Shown here in pieces: positions 53,641 to 62,839 of a stretch of DNA of 64,000 bases (position 1 is the stretch's first letter; the number at the start of each line of letters is the position of its first letter). The notes beneath the pieces were generated by a model. That model was not told the DNA's origin. It was given only the letters and a program-made list of their open reading frames with translations, and made no database searches. The DNA comes from Algoriphagus boseongensis (GTDB lineage Bacteria; Bacteroidota; Bacteroidia; Cytophagales; Cyclobacteriaceae). The DNA is taken from NCBI RefSeq assembly GCF_004362805.1, contig NZ_SNYF01000005.1, positions 1,289,672-1,353,671 of the forward strand, in the 5' to 3' direction. The position numbers and the translations under genes were made by a program.

Positions 53641-55020
53641 CTAGAAAAGTGAGGGAGTGGTCGAGGGACTTGGATCCAAAATTTTGATGGTCTCCAAGTC
53701 CAAAGTGGGCAGAAACTGCCGCAACACATAAAAAGTCTCTGGGATCCTGGGAACTACCTCCAAGGATTCCAGACTTTCCTCCTCTTCCTTGACAAATCCG
53801 AAGCGACTAAGCATTCCTCCTTCAAATTGACAAAGGGCTTTTTCTCCAGAATTTCTTCCAGGTAATGTTAAAAGAAGGTCCTTTTTGCTTTTCCTGATTA
53901 GTGAAATAAACTCCGAAGCACGGGAATTGTATTTCTTTGGAGTTTCCCCAGATTGGCAGGCACCCTTGCAGTTTTGATCCTGAATCGTCTGGCAAGTCAC
54001 TTTTCGTAATCCACAAAGCTTTTGACAAAGCTGAAAAGACTCAATTCCTGACTTTAAAAACTGCTGGGCTTCCTCGGAGCTGAAGAAGGTTTCCAGTGGT
54101 CGGAGATTTCGGGTGACTTTGGCAATCTGAAATCGGTAATATCCAGAGCTATCCTGATATTCGAACAAACCCCAAAGTGTCTTGGGAAGCTTTAGAGCGG
54201 AATTGTATTTCGGCCAGAGCCGCTTGATTTCCAAGGTTTCCAGAAGCAAAGCCATCATTTCCGAACCTGTGAGTTTCCACTCCAGAGAAGTGATTTCAGC
54301 CTTAAGCTGCTGCTTGAGATGAGGCAAAACTTTGCCCGAAAAATGTCCTTTGAATCTTTCCCGGATATTTAAGGCCTTACCCACATAAATCACCTTCCCC
54401 TTATCATTAAGCATGTAATACACCCCGCAGAATTCCGGGATTTCTTTAAACTTGGAAAGAGAAAAATTAGGGGGAAGAAAGGATTCCCCGGCATTTCTTT
54501 TCAGGGACGAAAGAATGGTCTCTTCCTTTAATTTATACATCCGGTCAAAGAGAATTGCAGTGGCTCTGGCATCTCCCATGGCTCTGTGTCTGGCCAAAAT
54601 GGGGATCTTTTGGCTTTCGCAAAGTCTTCCCAAACTGTAGGATCCCAAACCCGGAAATACTTTTCTAGCCAAGCGAACTGTACAAATTCTGGATGAATTC
54701 AGGTTTCTCCCCTGTATTGCGAATGCTTCCCGGATAAAACTGAAATCAAAATTCACCTGATGAGCGACAAAAACCCGCCCGTCCAGAAGTTCCCAAAGTT
54801 CATCAGCGATCTCCTCAAAAGTAGGCGCATTGGCCACCATTGAATTATCAATTCCAGTTAAGCCAGTAATATAAGGCGGAACTGAATGACCGGGATTGAT
54901 CAGGGTTTGGTATTCATCTGTGATTTCCTGTCCATTGTGTATCAAGACGGCAATCTCAGTGATTCCTCCTCCAGCAGGAGAACCACCCGTTGTCTCAATA
55001 TCCACAATCGCGAATTCCAT
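53641..55020 (-). CDS. DnaQ-like exonuclease fused to a UvrC-like GIY-YIG endonuclease
   Basis: 459-aa fusion. N-terminal DEDDh exonuclease (about 1-170: AIVDIETTG with D-x-E, FVAHQVNFDFSF, and HRAMGDARA). A linker leads to a UvrC/Cho-type GIY-YIG nuclease (about 195-280: GVYYMLNDKGKVIYVGKALNIRERFKGH). The remaining about 180 residues include six to seven cysteines. Repair of damaged DNA is the likely role; the domain order is known from other bacteria. Confidence 0.88.
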   Translation of the reverse strand: MEFAIVDIETTGGSPAGGGITEIAVLIHNGQEITDEYQTLINPGHSVPPYITGLTGIDNSMVANAPTFEEIADELWELLDGRVFVAHQVNFDFSFIREAFAIQGRNLNSSRICTVRLARKVFPGLGSYSLGRLCESQKIPILARHRAMGDARATAILFDRMYKLKEETILSSLKRNAGESFLPPNFSLSKFKEIPEFCGVYYMLNDKGKVIYVGKALNIRERFKGHFSGKVLPHLKQQLKAEITSLEWKLTGSEMMALLLETLEIKRLWPKYNSALKLPKTLWGLFEYQDSSGYYRFQIAKVTRNLRPLETFFSSEEAQQFLKSGIESFQLCQKLCGLRKVTCQTIQDQNCKGACQSGETPKKYNSRASEFISLIRKSKKDLLLTLPGRNSGEKALCQFEGGMLSRFGFVKEEEESLESLEVVPRIPETFYVLRQFLPTLDLETIKILDPSPSTTPSLF

Positions 55021-55106
55021 TCTTTAAAGGTAATCTTTTAAGAAAAGAGATTGGTGGCAAAGACAGGAATTGACTTGAAAGTCTACAAAATCGAAGAATA
55101 AAACCC

Positions 55107-56687
55107 CTATTTCTTCACATAAGCCGCGATAAGCTTCTCAGCACATCTTTCTCCATCCATTGCAGCAGAAACAATTCCACCAGCATATCCTGCACCCTCA
55201 CCGCATGGGTAAAGACGTTTGATTTGTGGGTGTTCGAAAGATTCTCGGTCTCTGGGAATTCGAACAGGTGAGGAGGTCCGACTTTCCACTCCGATGAGCT
55301 GTGCATCATTGGTGAAATATCCTTTCATCTTTTGTCCAAACGCTTTGAAAGCCATAGCCATACGAGCACTGATAAAATCAGGTAAAACTTCCCTCATTTC
55401 CACCGAGTTCAATCCGGGTTGGTAAGAAGTATCCAAAAGAGAACTACTCACTTTTCGATTTACAAAATCAACCATGCGCTGCGCAGGAGCAGTTTGGTTC
55501 TTCCCTCCTATTTCCCAAGCCCTTTGCTCCACCTCAGCCTGAAAATGCATGGCGCTCAAGGCACCGTATTTTTGATATTGAGGTAAATCTTCCAATTCCA
55601 CAGAAACAACCATTCCTGAATTGGCGAACTTGGAATCCCTCCTACTCGGGCTCATGCCATTGACGACTAATTCTCCGGGAGAAGTCGCTGCAGGAACAAT
55701 AAACCCACCCGGGCACATGCAAAAGCTAAAAACTCCCCTTTGCTTACCTTGGTACTCAGTTTGCTGAACTAGGGAATAGGCCGCAGCAGGTAGATAAGGC
55801 CCCCTGTCAATCTCACAATGGTATTGGATTTTATCAATCAGGTTTTGGGAATGTTCTATCCGAACACCCAATGCAAAAGGCTTGGCTTCTATATAGACTT
55901 TCTTGGCATCCAAAAGCATAAAAATATCCCTTGCGGAATGCCCCGTTGCCAAAATAACCCCAAGGCCTTTTATCGTTTCCCCATCTTGGGTTTTTACGCC
56001 TTTAATTTCCTCATTTTCGATCAGGAAATCTTCCACTCTGGTTTCAAAAAGAATTTCTCCCCCTGCCTCTAAAATGGATTCTCGAAGTTTTGCTACCAAA
56101 ATCGGCAATTTATTAGTCCCGATATGAGGATGAGCGTCTACCAGAATTTCTTCGGTTGCCCCATGAGCAACCAAAATCTCCATGATTCTTCGGATATCCC
56201 CACGCTTTTTGGATCGGGTATAGAGTTTTCCATCGGAATAAGTACCTGCTCCTCCTTCTCCAAAACAATAATTGGAGTCTGGATTGACAATTCCTTCTTT
56301 ATTGATTGCCGCCAAATCTCTTCTTCGAGCTCTGACGTCTTTTCCCCTTTCGATAACAATTGGCTTCACTCCCAACTCAATAGCGCGAAGCGCAGCAAAT
56401 AAACCCGCCGGACCTGCTCCAATAATGATAATAGGTTCGGAATGATGGACATCCTGATATTCCGGAAAATGATCCAAAAGTGATCCGGGATTTTCATTGA
56501 GAAAAAGTTCAGCCTCAACGTTGACGATCACTTTCCTCCCTCTGGCATCTATTGATCTCCGTATTTGTCTTGCGAATGAATGGGGAGTTTCGGGAGAAAG
56601 CCCGGACTTTTTCAAAACCGTGTTTTTAAACACTTCCGGATCATAAGCCTCTTCTGGGCTTAATTGCAGGGTAAGATTCTTTTTCAT
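55107..56687 (-). CDS. FAD-dependent dehydrogenase of the COG2509 type
   Basis: 526-aa flavoprotein. After an about 80-residue N-terminal domain (LTLQLSPEEAYD), a Rossmann FAD-binding motif (IIGAGPAGLFAALRAIELG) is followed by the COG2509 signature GEGGAGTYSDGKLYT, a middle GVILATGHSARD and the C-terminal GEGAGYAGGI. The family is widely conserved and its substrate unknown. A -7 box TACCTTTG (56715-56722) lies just upstream. Not in an obvious operon. Confidence 0.87.
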   Translation of the reverse strand: MKKNLTLQLSPEEAYDPEVFKNTVLKKSGLSPETPHSFARQIRRSIDARGRKVIVNVEAELFLNENPGSLLDHFPEYQDVHHSEPIIIIGAGPAGLFAALRAIELGVKPIVIERGKDVRARRRDLAAINKEGIVNPDSNYCFGEGGAGTYSDGKLYTRSKKRGDIRRIMEILVAHGATEEILVDAHPHIGTNKLPILVAKLRESILEAGGEILFETRVEDFLIENEEIKGVKTQDGETIKGLGVILATGHSARDIFMLLDAKKVYIEAKPFALGVRIEHSQNLIDKIQYHCEIDRGPYLPAAAYSLVQQTEYQGKQRGVFSFCMCPGGFIVPAATSPGELVVNGMSPSRRDSKFANSGMVVSVELEDLPQYQKYGALSAMHFQAEVEQRAWEIGGKNQTAPAQRMVDFVNRKVSSSLLDTSYQPGLNSVEMREVLPDFISARMAMAFKAFGQKMKGYFTNDAQLIGVESRTSSPVRIPRDRESFEHPQIKRLYPCGEGAGYAGGIVSAAMDGERCAEKLIAAYVKK

Positions 56688-56714
56688 GGTAAGGTATTTA
56701 TCCTTAAATCAGGA

Positions 56715-56722
56715 CAAAGGTA
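56715..56722 (-). promoter_or_regulatory. -7 box of the COG2509 gene promoter
   Basis: TACCTTTG read leftward, exact TAnnTTTG match 27 bp before the ATG at 56687. Confidence 0.5.
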
Positions 56723-56756
56723 AGCCTCAATCCACCTTTTGAAGCTAGCTTTTGGG

Positions 56757-56784
56757 CAAAAAAAAATCGGCCTAGCCGATTTTA
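56757..56784 (-). terminator. Rho-independent terminator after the glycan-dehydratase gene
   Basis: AAATCGGC-CTA-GCCGATTT stem (56764-56782) with a leftward T run (TTTTTTTTT). Confidence 0.85.
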
Positions 56785-56807
56785 AATTTTTAAGATTTGA
56801 TTCTATT

Positions 56808-58718
56808 TTAATTCATTCTATCCAATACCTCAAATCTGGAAGAGTTTGAAATATATTCAGGAACCAAAGATTTCAGGTGTCTAACCAGATCGGTTTCATT
56901 GTTTTTATTCACCAATTCTTGGAAAAGCTCGATCTGACCATCAATTCTATGGTAAGATGATGGCAATACCTGAGCGATTTTGATTTTAGGATGGTGAGTA
57001 ATTTTCACCGTTTCAAAGTCATTCAATAGTTCCTCGTATAACTTCTCTCCTTCTCTCAAACCACTGAATACAATTTTGATATCCTGATCCACTTTCTTTC
57101 CAGAAAGTTGAATCATCTTTTTAGCCAAATCCAAAATCTTAACCGGCTCACCCATGTCAAAGACATAAATCTCTCCTCCTTCTCCCATTACTCCAGCTTC
57201 CAAAACCAACTGGCAAGCCTCAGGAATGGTCATAAAGTAACGGGTGATTTCTGGATGGGTAACGGTGATCGGTCCACCATTCATGATTTGTTTTTTGAAC
57301 AATGGAATTACGGATCCATTGGAACCTAATACGTTTCCAAAACGAGTCGTAATAAACTTGGTATGGAATTTCTTGTGATTAGAATCCAAATACTGATTAA
57401 GAGCTTGAACGTACATTTCTGCAGCTCTTTTGCTGGCCCCCATCACGTTGGTCGGGTTTACAGCTTTGTCGGTAGAGACAAAAACGAATTTTTCAACCTG
57501 GGCTAAAACCGCCAAATCAGCCAGAACTTTTGTACCGATTACATTAGCATGAATGGCCTCCTCAGGATAATTTTCCATCATCGGAACATGCTTGTAGGCA
57601 GCAGCGTGGAAAACAACTTGAGGTTTGAATTCTCTGAAAACCTCTTTCATTTTCTTCTTATTCCGGACGTCGCCCAAAATAATCTTAATGCTACATCCCG
57701 GATGAAGTTCCTTGAATTCCTGCTCGATATCATACAAAGGTGATTCCGCGATATCTAGCATGATAATGAGCTTTGGATGATAATGGCAAATCTGTCGGCA
57801 TAATTCTGATCCGATAGAACCAGCTGCTCCGGTCACCATTACTATTTTGCCGCTAAGATCTTCCTCAATTCTTGGGTTGTCCAAAACAATCTGATCCCTG
57901 CTCAGCAAGTCTTCAATCTTTACTTCTCGAATCGCACCTGCAGTCAAGCCACCATTGATCCATTGGTCAACTGGGGGGACGATAGACACGGAAACATTCA
58001 ATCGAAGGCATTCATCAATAATCTGGCTTTTTCGCTTTACAGAAAGATCCCTGACCGCAATGATCAATTCAGTGATATGGAACTGATTGACTAATTTCTC
58101 AAGATCTCCAATACCCCTATAAATTCTCTTACCGTCGATATTTTTTCCGTCTTTTTTATCGTCATCATCTAAAAAAGCAACAATATTCAATTGGCTTTTG
58201 CTATCTCTTTTAATAGCCTCCTGAGCAATAATCCCAGCTTCTCCAGCACCAAATATTACTCCATGTTTCAAATGCTTCTCTGAAATTCCATTTTTCACAT
58301 ATACGAACAATTCTTTTACCAGAAGTCTGTAGAAAATCAGCATAAAAAGCGCTGAAAGGCTGGCGATAATCAAAACTGAAGTTGGTAGAAGGAAACGGTC
58401 ATTTAGGAAATTCCCGTGGAAGAAATTAAGGAATAAGAAAAGGATAAAGGTAATCATTACGGTTTTAAAGATGTTTGATCCGTCTCGAAATCCTGTATGT
58501 CTCACAATACCCTCGTAGCTTCGGGTATTTTGCATTACCAAGAGGCCACCGATCATAAAGGTGAAACTTCCAGCAAATGCGTCGTACTCCTCTATAAGGT
58601 GTAATTCGAAATTAAATCGAACCAAATACCCGAATAATGCGCAATAAAATAGAATTAAAGAGTCGAATAAGGCAATGATCCACCTGGGGAGAATTTTAAG
58701 CCGGGATAAAAAATTCAT
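56808..58718 (-). CDS. CapD/PglF-like nucleoside-diphosphate-sugar 4,6-dehydratase
   Basis: 636-aa membrane-linked enzyme: four N-terminal membrane helices (about 10-140), a first Rossmann-like domain (about 145-270; IFGAGEAGIIAQEAI), and a C-terminal short-chain dehydratase domain with the NAD site VTGAAGSIGSELCRQI and the catalytic FVSTDKAVNPTNVMGASKR. Family members convert UDP-GlcNAc to the 4-keto-6-deoxy sugar, the first step towards bacillosamine-type or fucosamine-type sugars. It is the downstream gene of a leftward glycan set. The 227-bp gap above it (58719-58945) is AT-rich with no gene. Confidence 0.9.
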   Translation of the reverse strand: MNFLSRLKILPRWIIALFDSLILFYCALFGYLVRFNFELHLIEEYDAFAGSFTFMIGGLLVMQNTRSYEGIVRHTGFRDGSNIFKTVMITFILFLFLNFFHGNFLNDRFLLPTSVLIIASLSALFMLIFYRLLVKELFVYVKNGISEKHLKHGVIFGAGEAGIIAQEAIKRDSKSQLNIVAFLDDDDKKDGKNIDGKRIYRGIGDLEKLVNQFHITELIIAVRDLSVKRKSQIIDECLRLNVSVSIVPPVDQWINGGLTAGAIREVKIEDLLSRDQIVLDNPRIEEDLSGKIVMVTGAAGSIGSELCRQICHYHPKLIIMLDIAESPLYDIEQEFKELHPGCSIKIILGDVRNKKKMKEVFREFKPQVVFHAAAYKHVPMMENYPEEAIHANVIGTKVLADLAVLAQVEKFVFVSTDKAVNPTNVMGASKRAAEMYVQALNQYLDSNHKKFHTKFITTRFGNVLGSNGSVIPLFKKQIMNGGPITVTHPEITRYFMTIPEACQLVLEAGVMGEGGEIYVFDMGEPVKILDLAKKMIQLSGKKVDQDIKIVFSGLREGEKLYEELLNDFETVKITHHPKIKIAQVLPSSYHRIDGQIELFQELVNKNNETDLVRHLKSLVPEYISNSSRFEVLDRMN

Positions 58719-58945
58719 AGTAAAATTTTATCAAATAGGTTAAAATATGTACTACCTACACTTGATTTTAATAGGATACAAAGTAAGCAGATTTCTACGT
58801 TATTTTCAATTATTATGGAAAAATTTGAAATATTATTATAAAAAATCAGCTTTTTATAGGCTTACTTCAAAACATATTACTTGAAAGCCAAATATTATAT
58901 TTTGAAATCAATAAATCCGGTTTCAAAAAAAGAGATTTAATCAAT

Positions 58946-59596
58946 TTAATTTCCCCCTGTAAATCTTCCTACAGTCACATGACCCTTTTGGCTCACTCCT
59001 TTTCCCCTTACCACATTCCAAAGTGTGGCAAAAAGGATTTTTAAATCCAGGGAAAGTGATAGGTTTTGGGCGTACCAAATATCATACTCAAACTTTTTGC
59101 TCCAGGAAATTGCATTGCGACCATTAATCTGGGCCCAACCTGTTACTCCAGGTTTTACAGAATGCCTTTTTATTTGTTCACTAGAATAAAGAGGTAAATA
59201 TTCCGGGAGAAGAGGCCTGGGACCTACCAAACTCATGTCCCCTTTCAGCACATTAATCAATTGAGGAATTTCATCCAGGGATGTTTTCCTAACCAAACTA
59301 CCCAACCAAGTAATTCTATGCTCATCAGAATGAGTAATACCCTGCTCATCAATCGAATCCTTCATTGTTTTAAATTTCATTATGTCAAAAACAACATTGG
59401 ATTTCCCGGGTCTCTTCTGGAAAAAAAATGGAGAACCTTTAAAATGTATTGAAAGAATAAGAATGAGGAAAAGGAAAATTGGAAAAAGTATTAAGAACAT
59501 TAAAAATGAAAGAATTAGGTCTAAAACCCTTTTCCCATACTTCCTGTAAATCACCTCAAGATACTTTTTTGTATTCCTCTTCGATAAGCTTGACAA
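58946..59596 (-). CDS. PglC-like undecaprenyl-phosphate sugar transferase
   Basis: 216-aa monotopic phosphoglycosyltransferase of the bacterial sugar transferase family. One N-terminal membrane-re-entrant helix (LILSFLMFLILFPIFLFLI), then the conserved KRPGKSNVVFDIMKFKTM, the Asp-Glu pair in KTSLDEIPQLINVLKGDMSLVGPRPLLPEYL, and HSVKPGVTGWAQINGRN. It transfers a sugar phosphate onto undecaprenyl phosphate to start glycan assembly. Its start overlaps the aminotransferase end by about 40 bp; a GTG some 45 bases further in is an alternative. Confidence 0.92.
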   Translation of the reverse strand: MSSLSKRNTKKYLEVIYRKYGKRVLDLILSFLMFLILFPIFLFLILILSIHFKGSPFFFQKRPGKSNVVFDIMKFKTMKDSIDEQGITHSDEHRITWLGSLVRKTSLDEIPQLINVLKGDMSLVGPRPLLPEYLPLYSSEQIKRHSVKPGVTGWAQINGRNAISWSKKFEYDIWYAQNLSLSLDLKILFATLWNVVRGKGVSQKGHVTVGRFTGGN

Positions 59597-60692
59597 TATA
59601 CTCCTGCTGTTCCTGAGTTAAATTTGAGGAGCTTGGAAGGCATAAACCTTGAAGAAAAAGATTCTCAGATACTCTTCCTCCATAAAAAGGAATTCTCTTA
59701 AAGACAGGCTGCATATGTAAGGGTTTCCATAAGAATCTGGTTTCAATCCCATTTTTCAACAATAAAACCCTCAACTTATCATTGGAAAATCCTGTCTTCC
59801 TTTCATCAATCAAAATCGCAGTCAACCAATAGTTAGACTCCGAATTTTCGCTTTCCTCTTGAAACTTTATCCCAGGATACCCATCAAGAAGGGCCTTATA
59901 ATTTGAATTGATCTTTCTTCTTTTAGAAACCATCACATCCAACTGTTCCAATTGACCAACTCCAACTGCAGCAGCGAGATTGTTCATTCTATAGTTGTAA
60001 CCAATTTCCAAGTGCTGATAATAGGGCAAATCTTCCCTTGCTTGAGATGCCAGATATTTACCTCGTTCTATTAATGCACCTTCTTTGGAGATCAAAGCTC
60101 CTCCTCCACCACTAGTTATAATTTTATTCCCATTGAAGGAATAGATACCAATTTTCCCGTGGGTTCCACAAAAAGCACCATTAACCCTACTACCAACAGC
60201 CTCTGCTGCATCCTCGACTACAGGTATTCCATATTTCTCGGAAATCTCCATGATTTCCTTCATCTTGGCTGGCATGCCAAAAAGATGCACTACAATAATT
60301 GCCTTAGGTTTTTTACCTAAGGAAATCCTACTCAGAATGGTATCCTCTAGGATTTCAGGAGAAATATTCCAGGTATCAGTTTCACTATCCACAAAAATCG
60401 GGGTCGCACCCAGATACATCACAGGATTGGCGGATGCACAAAAAGTAAATGACTGGCAAATCACTTCATCACCTTGTCCTATTCCCATCAGTACCAAGGC
60501 TAAATGAAGTGCCGAAGTACCCGAATTCAAGGCAATAACCTGATGAGTTTTAAGTCTCCGATTGAGTTTTGTTTCGAATTTATTTATAAAAGCCCCATTA
60601 GTTGCCAGATGTCCGGAACTCATAACTTCTTGTACATACAAACTTTCATTACCTTCGAAGACCGGAAATGAAAGAGGTATTTGGTAAGCCAT
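59556..60692 (-). CDS. DegT/DnrJ-family sugar aminotransferase (PglE-like)
   Basis: 378-aa PLP enzyme that aminates a 4-keto sugar nucleotide. Family marks: SGTSALHLALVLMGIG near 57-72, the VVEDAAEAVGS aspartate strand, and the PLP-lysine in SFNGNKIITSGGGG. It fits as the step after the CapD/PglF-type dehydratase and before the PglC-type transferase. Its promoter (TTTG, 17 bp, TAGCTTTG) lies so close to the ATG that the mRNA would be nearly leaderless. Confidence 0.92.
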   Translation of the reverse strand: MAYQIPLSFPVFEGNESLYVQEVMSSGHLATNGAFINKFETKLNRRLKTHQVIALNSGTSALHLALVLMGIGQGDEVICQSFTFCASANPVMYLGATPIFVDSETDTWNISPEILEDTILSRISLGKKPKAIIVVHLFGMPAKMKEIMEISEKYGIPVVEDAAEAVGSRVNGAFCGTHGKIGIYSFNGNKIITSGGGGALISKEGALIERGKYLASQAREDLPYYQHLEIGYNYRMNNLAAAVGVGQLEQLDVMVSKRRKINSNYKALLDGYPGIKFQEESENSESNYWLTAILIDERKTGFSNDKLRVLLLKNGIETRFLWKPLHMQPVFKRIPFYGGRVSENLFLQGLCLPSSSNLTQEQQEYIVKLIEEEYKKVS

Positions 60693-60699
60693 TAGGGTG

Positions 60700-60728
60700 C
60701 AAAGCTAATCAAGTTGAAACTTACCAAA
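60700..60728 (-). promoter_or_regulatory. Promoter of the glycan aminotransferase gene
   Basis: Read leftward: -33 TTTG (60728-60725), 17-bp spacer, -7 TAGCTTTG (60707-60700). Only seven bases separate it from ATG 60692. Confidence 0.6.
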
Positions 60729-60771
60729 TAAACTACAAAAACCCAACCAACATTAAATTACCACCGAAAAT

Positions 60772-60800
60772 AAAAAAGACCCTCAAGGGGTCTTATTATT
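60772..60800 (-). terminator. Rho-independent terminator after the WecA/MraY-like gene
   Basis: AAGACCC / GGGTCTT stem (60776-60794), followed leftward by TTTTTT on the coding strand. Confidence 0.8.
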
Positions 60801-60820
60801 TTTTCTTTAATTGAAAAGAA

Positions 60821-61978
60821 TTAATTCAGGTGTAATTTTTTAGGATCAACTTCCTGTTTCTCCATTCTAAACTGAGAAACTTTCTCCGTTGACAAGGGTC
60901 TAATTTCCAAAATTTTGGGAGAGTTCATTACTTTCTTTTTCACCTTTTTCACCGTGACACGATCCAACCAATACCCTGAAATCAAAACTACAGCGGATAG
61001 AATTGGTAGGACTAGGTTATCTGATAAATCACCTAAACCTAACACCAAAAGAATAAGACCTAACTGGACAAAACCCAAAATCAAGGCTACTTGATTATGC
61101 TTGAAGCCCATCCTCACCAAAAAATGGTGAATGTGGGTTTTATCAGCAGTCATAGGGTGCTGGCCTTTGGAAATCCTTCTGGTAAACACTCTAGCCATAT
61201 CATAGAGAGGATAGATCATTAACGCAATGCCGGTAGTAAAAGAAGGCTTAAATTTCAGTAGGGCTCCTTCGGGTAAGGAAAAATTATACTCCATAAATGC
61301 AATCACTAAGCTACCGAGCGCAAACCCTAGAGTCAGGGAACCTGTATCCCCCATAAATATTTTTGCGGGATGCCAGTTGAAAGCCATAAAGGCTAGGATT
61401 CCTCCAAGCAATGTAAAACTTAGGACTGCAAGACTTTCCAAACCTTGAATTTGGAACCACGTTCCTAAAAGAATTAAAGAGATGCTGGCAACTGTTCCTG
61501 CTAGGCCGTCCAATCCATCAATCAGGTTGAAACCATTAGTCAAGGCTAATAATACAAAGGATGAAAATCCATAGCTAAACCATATGGGTAGTTCTTCAAT
61601 ACCCATAAAGCCATGAAAATCTTTAATTCGGATATCCCCAGCAACCACCACTAAGAGTACAGCTACCAATTGCCCTAATAATTTTTGCTTGGCACTGAGT
61701 TCGACCATATCATCCCTCAATCCAACGAAAAACATCAAAGCAATCGCTCCCAGCAAATACCTGATATCAGGTAAAGGATATTGCCAACCCCAAATAGCCA
61801 AAGCTACATAAGCTGAGAGTACAATAGAAATCCCTCCCATAGAAGGAGTGAATTTTTTATGGATTTTACGTCCACCGGGTTCATCTCCGATTTTCGCCTT
61901 TCTAAGGACAGAAATCACAATAGGAGTCAAAAGGAATCCCACTGAAAAAGATGTGAGAAGAGCAAAAAGAAAGTTCAT
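60821..61978 (-). CDS. WecA/MraY-family glycosyl-1-phosphate transferase
   Basis: 385-aa membrane enzyme with about ten to eleven helices. Conserved aspartate loops: GLRDDMVELSAKQKLLGQ, the NLIDGLDGLAG block (about 153-163), and the FMGDTGSLTLG block. Soluble C-terminal tail of about 50 residues. It links a sugar-1-phosphate (usually GlcNAc-1-P) to undecaprenyl phosphate in cell-surface glycan synthesis; the WecA-like role is more likely than peptidoglycan MraY, because the neighbours are glycan genes rather than mur genes. It is the first leftward gene after a 535-bp gene-free region. Confidence 0.88.
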   Translation of the reverse strand: MNFLFALLTSFSVGFLLTPIVISVLRKAKIGDEPGGRKIHKKFTPSMGGISIVLSAYVALAIWGWQYPLPDIRYLLGAIALMFFVGLRDDMVELSAKQKLLGQLVAVLLVVVAGDIRIKDFHGFMGIEELPIWFSYGFSSFVLLALTNGFNLIDGLDGLAGTVASISLILLGTWFQIQGLESLAVLSFTLLGGILAFMAFNWHPAKIFMGDTGSLTLGFALGSLVIAFMEYNFSLPEGALLKFKPSFTTGIALMIYPLYDMARVFTRRISKGQHPMTADKTHIHHFLVRMGFKHNQVALILGFVQLGLILLVLGLGDLSDNLVLPILSAVVLISGYWLDRVTVKKVKKKVMNSPKILEIRPLSTEKVSQFRMEKQEVDPKKLHLN

Positions 61979-62513
61979 AATAGGTTGGTTTTAAAAAAGC
62001 TAAACAATAAGCCTAATTTAAGAATAATCAATTTTTATGCCTAGAAATTGGTAAATAATTAATTTTCAGAAGATTTTTTATGAAAATTCAAAATTCAAAT
62101 TAGTAGCAACAAAAAGTCGGAACTGGATAATCAAATGCATTTCTGAGTAGGTCAAAGATTTTTTCTATGGGGTACAATTAATTATAAGCAAACGACTCTT
62201 GGCTTCTTGTGCGATTCAAAAGCTTAGATAATCCGTAGATAAGCCAATGTTTATAGGAGTTTTCTTCGAGGTTCTTCCGAGGTTTCTCCGAGGGCTAGAA
62301 GTAAGAACCCGGTAAGAATTCGGAAAGCTCTTCCTAAGAAAGTCGAACGAATATAGGCTTATCCTAGGCTTTAGTATGGCTTTGGTGTAAAGGAAGAATG
62401 ACTTTTCCCTTTCTGAAGTGAGATTAGGCTTGAATAAGCTAGTTTGAATGATCTTAATATTAAATCTAAGCTTCGAAATATTTTTAGGCTCAATTTTTAT
62501 TTTGCCTATTGGC
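61979..62513. other. Gene-free region upstream of the WecA/MraY-like gene
   Basis: About 535 bp without a convincing gene. It carries short degenerate direct repeats of the form TTCTTCGAGG / TTCTTCCGAGG / TTTCTCCGAGG (62262-62297) and several copies of TAGGCTT (62354-62435). A weak -7-like TAGCTTTT (61995-62002) lies just upstream of the transferase ATG. The repeats may be part of a leader or decayed element. Nothing else is seen. Confidence 0.4.
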
Positions 62514-62813
62514 TTAAAAGCTCTGGATTTCTTCCCATAAATCTTTCCATTCAGGATTAATCGAATTGATTAACTTTTCTTTTTTACTTCTACTCCCCCC
62601 TTTAATTTGTTTTTCTCTGGCTATTGCCTCCTCGATCGAATGGAAGGATTCAAAGAAAACTAGCTTAGTTAATTTGTATTTGAATGAAAAGGAATTGGGA
62701 TTTAAACCGTTTTTGTGTTCGAATACTCTTCGAATTAAATCATTCGTAACTCCAGTATAGAGAACTGTGTTCTTAAAATTGGTCATAATGTAAATTGCTC
62801 CACCTTTTTCCAT
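62514..62813 (-). CDS. Small GIY-YIG nuclease-family protein
   Basis: 99-aa single-domain GIY-YIG protein. The motif is IYIMTNFKNTVLYTGVTNDLIRRVFEH (Y-I-M...Y-T-G; Arg and His following), then the Glu-bearing EAIAREKQIKGGSRSKKEKLI helix. Such short nucleases are found in many copies in Bacteroidota genomes, and their role is unknown. It is immediately next to the repeat array at the right end, which may not be accidental. Confidence 0.9.
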   Translation of the reverse strand: MEKGGAIYIMTNFKNTVLYTGVTNDLIRRVFEHKNGLNPNSFSFKYKLTKLVFFESFHSIEEAIAREKQIKGGSRSKKEKLINSINPEWKDLWEEIQSF

Positions 62814-62839
62814 TTAAAAAACTCGCTTTGGGAAACACA

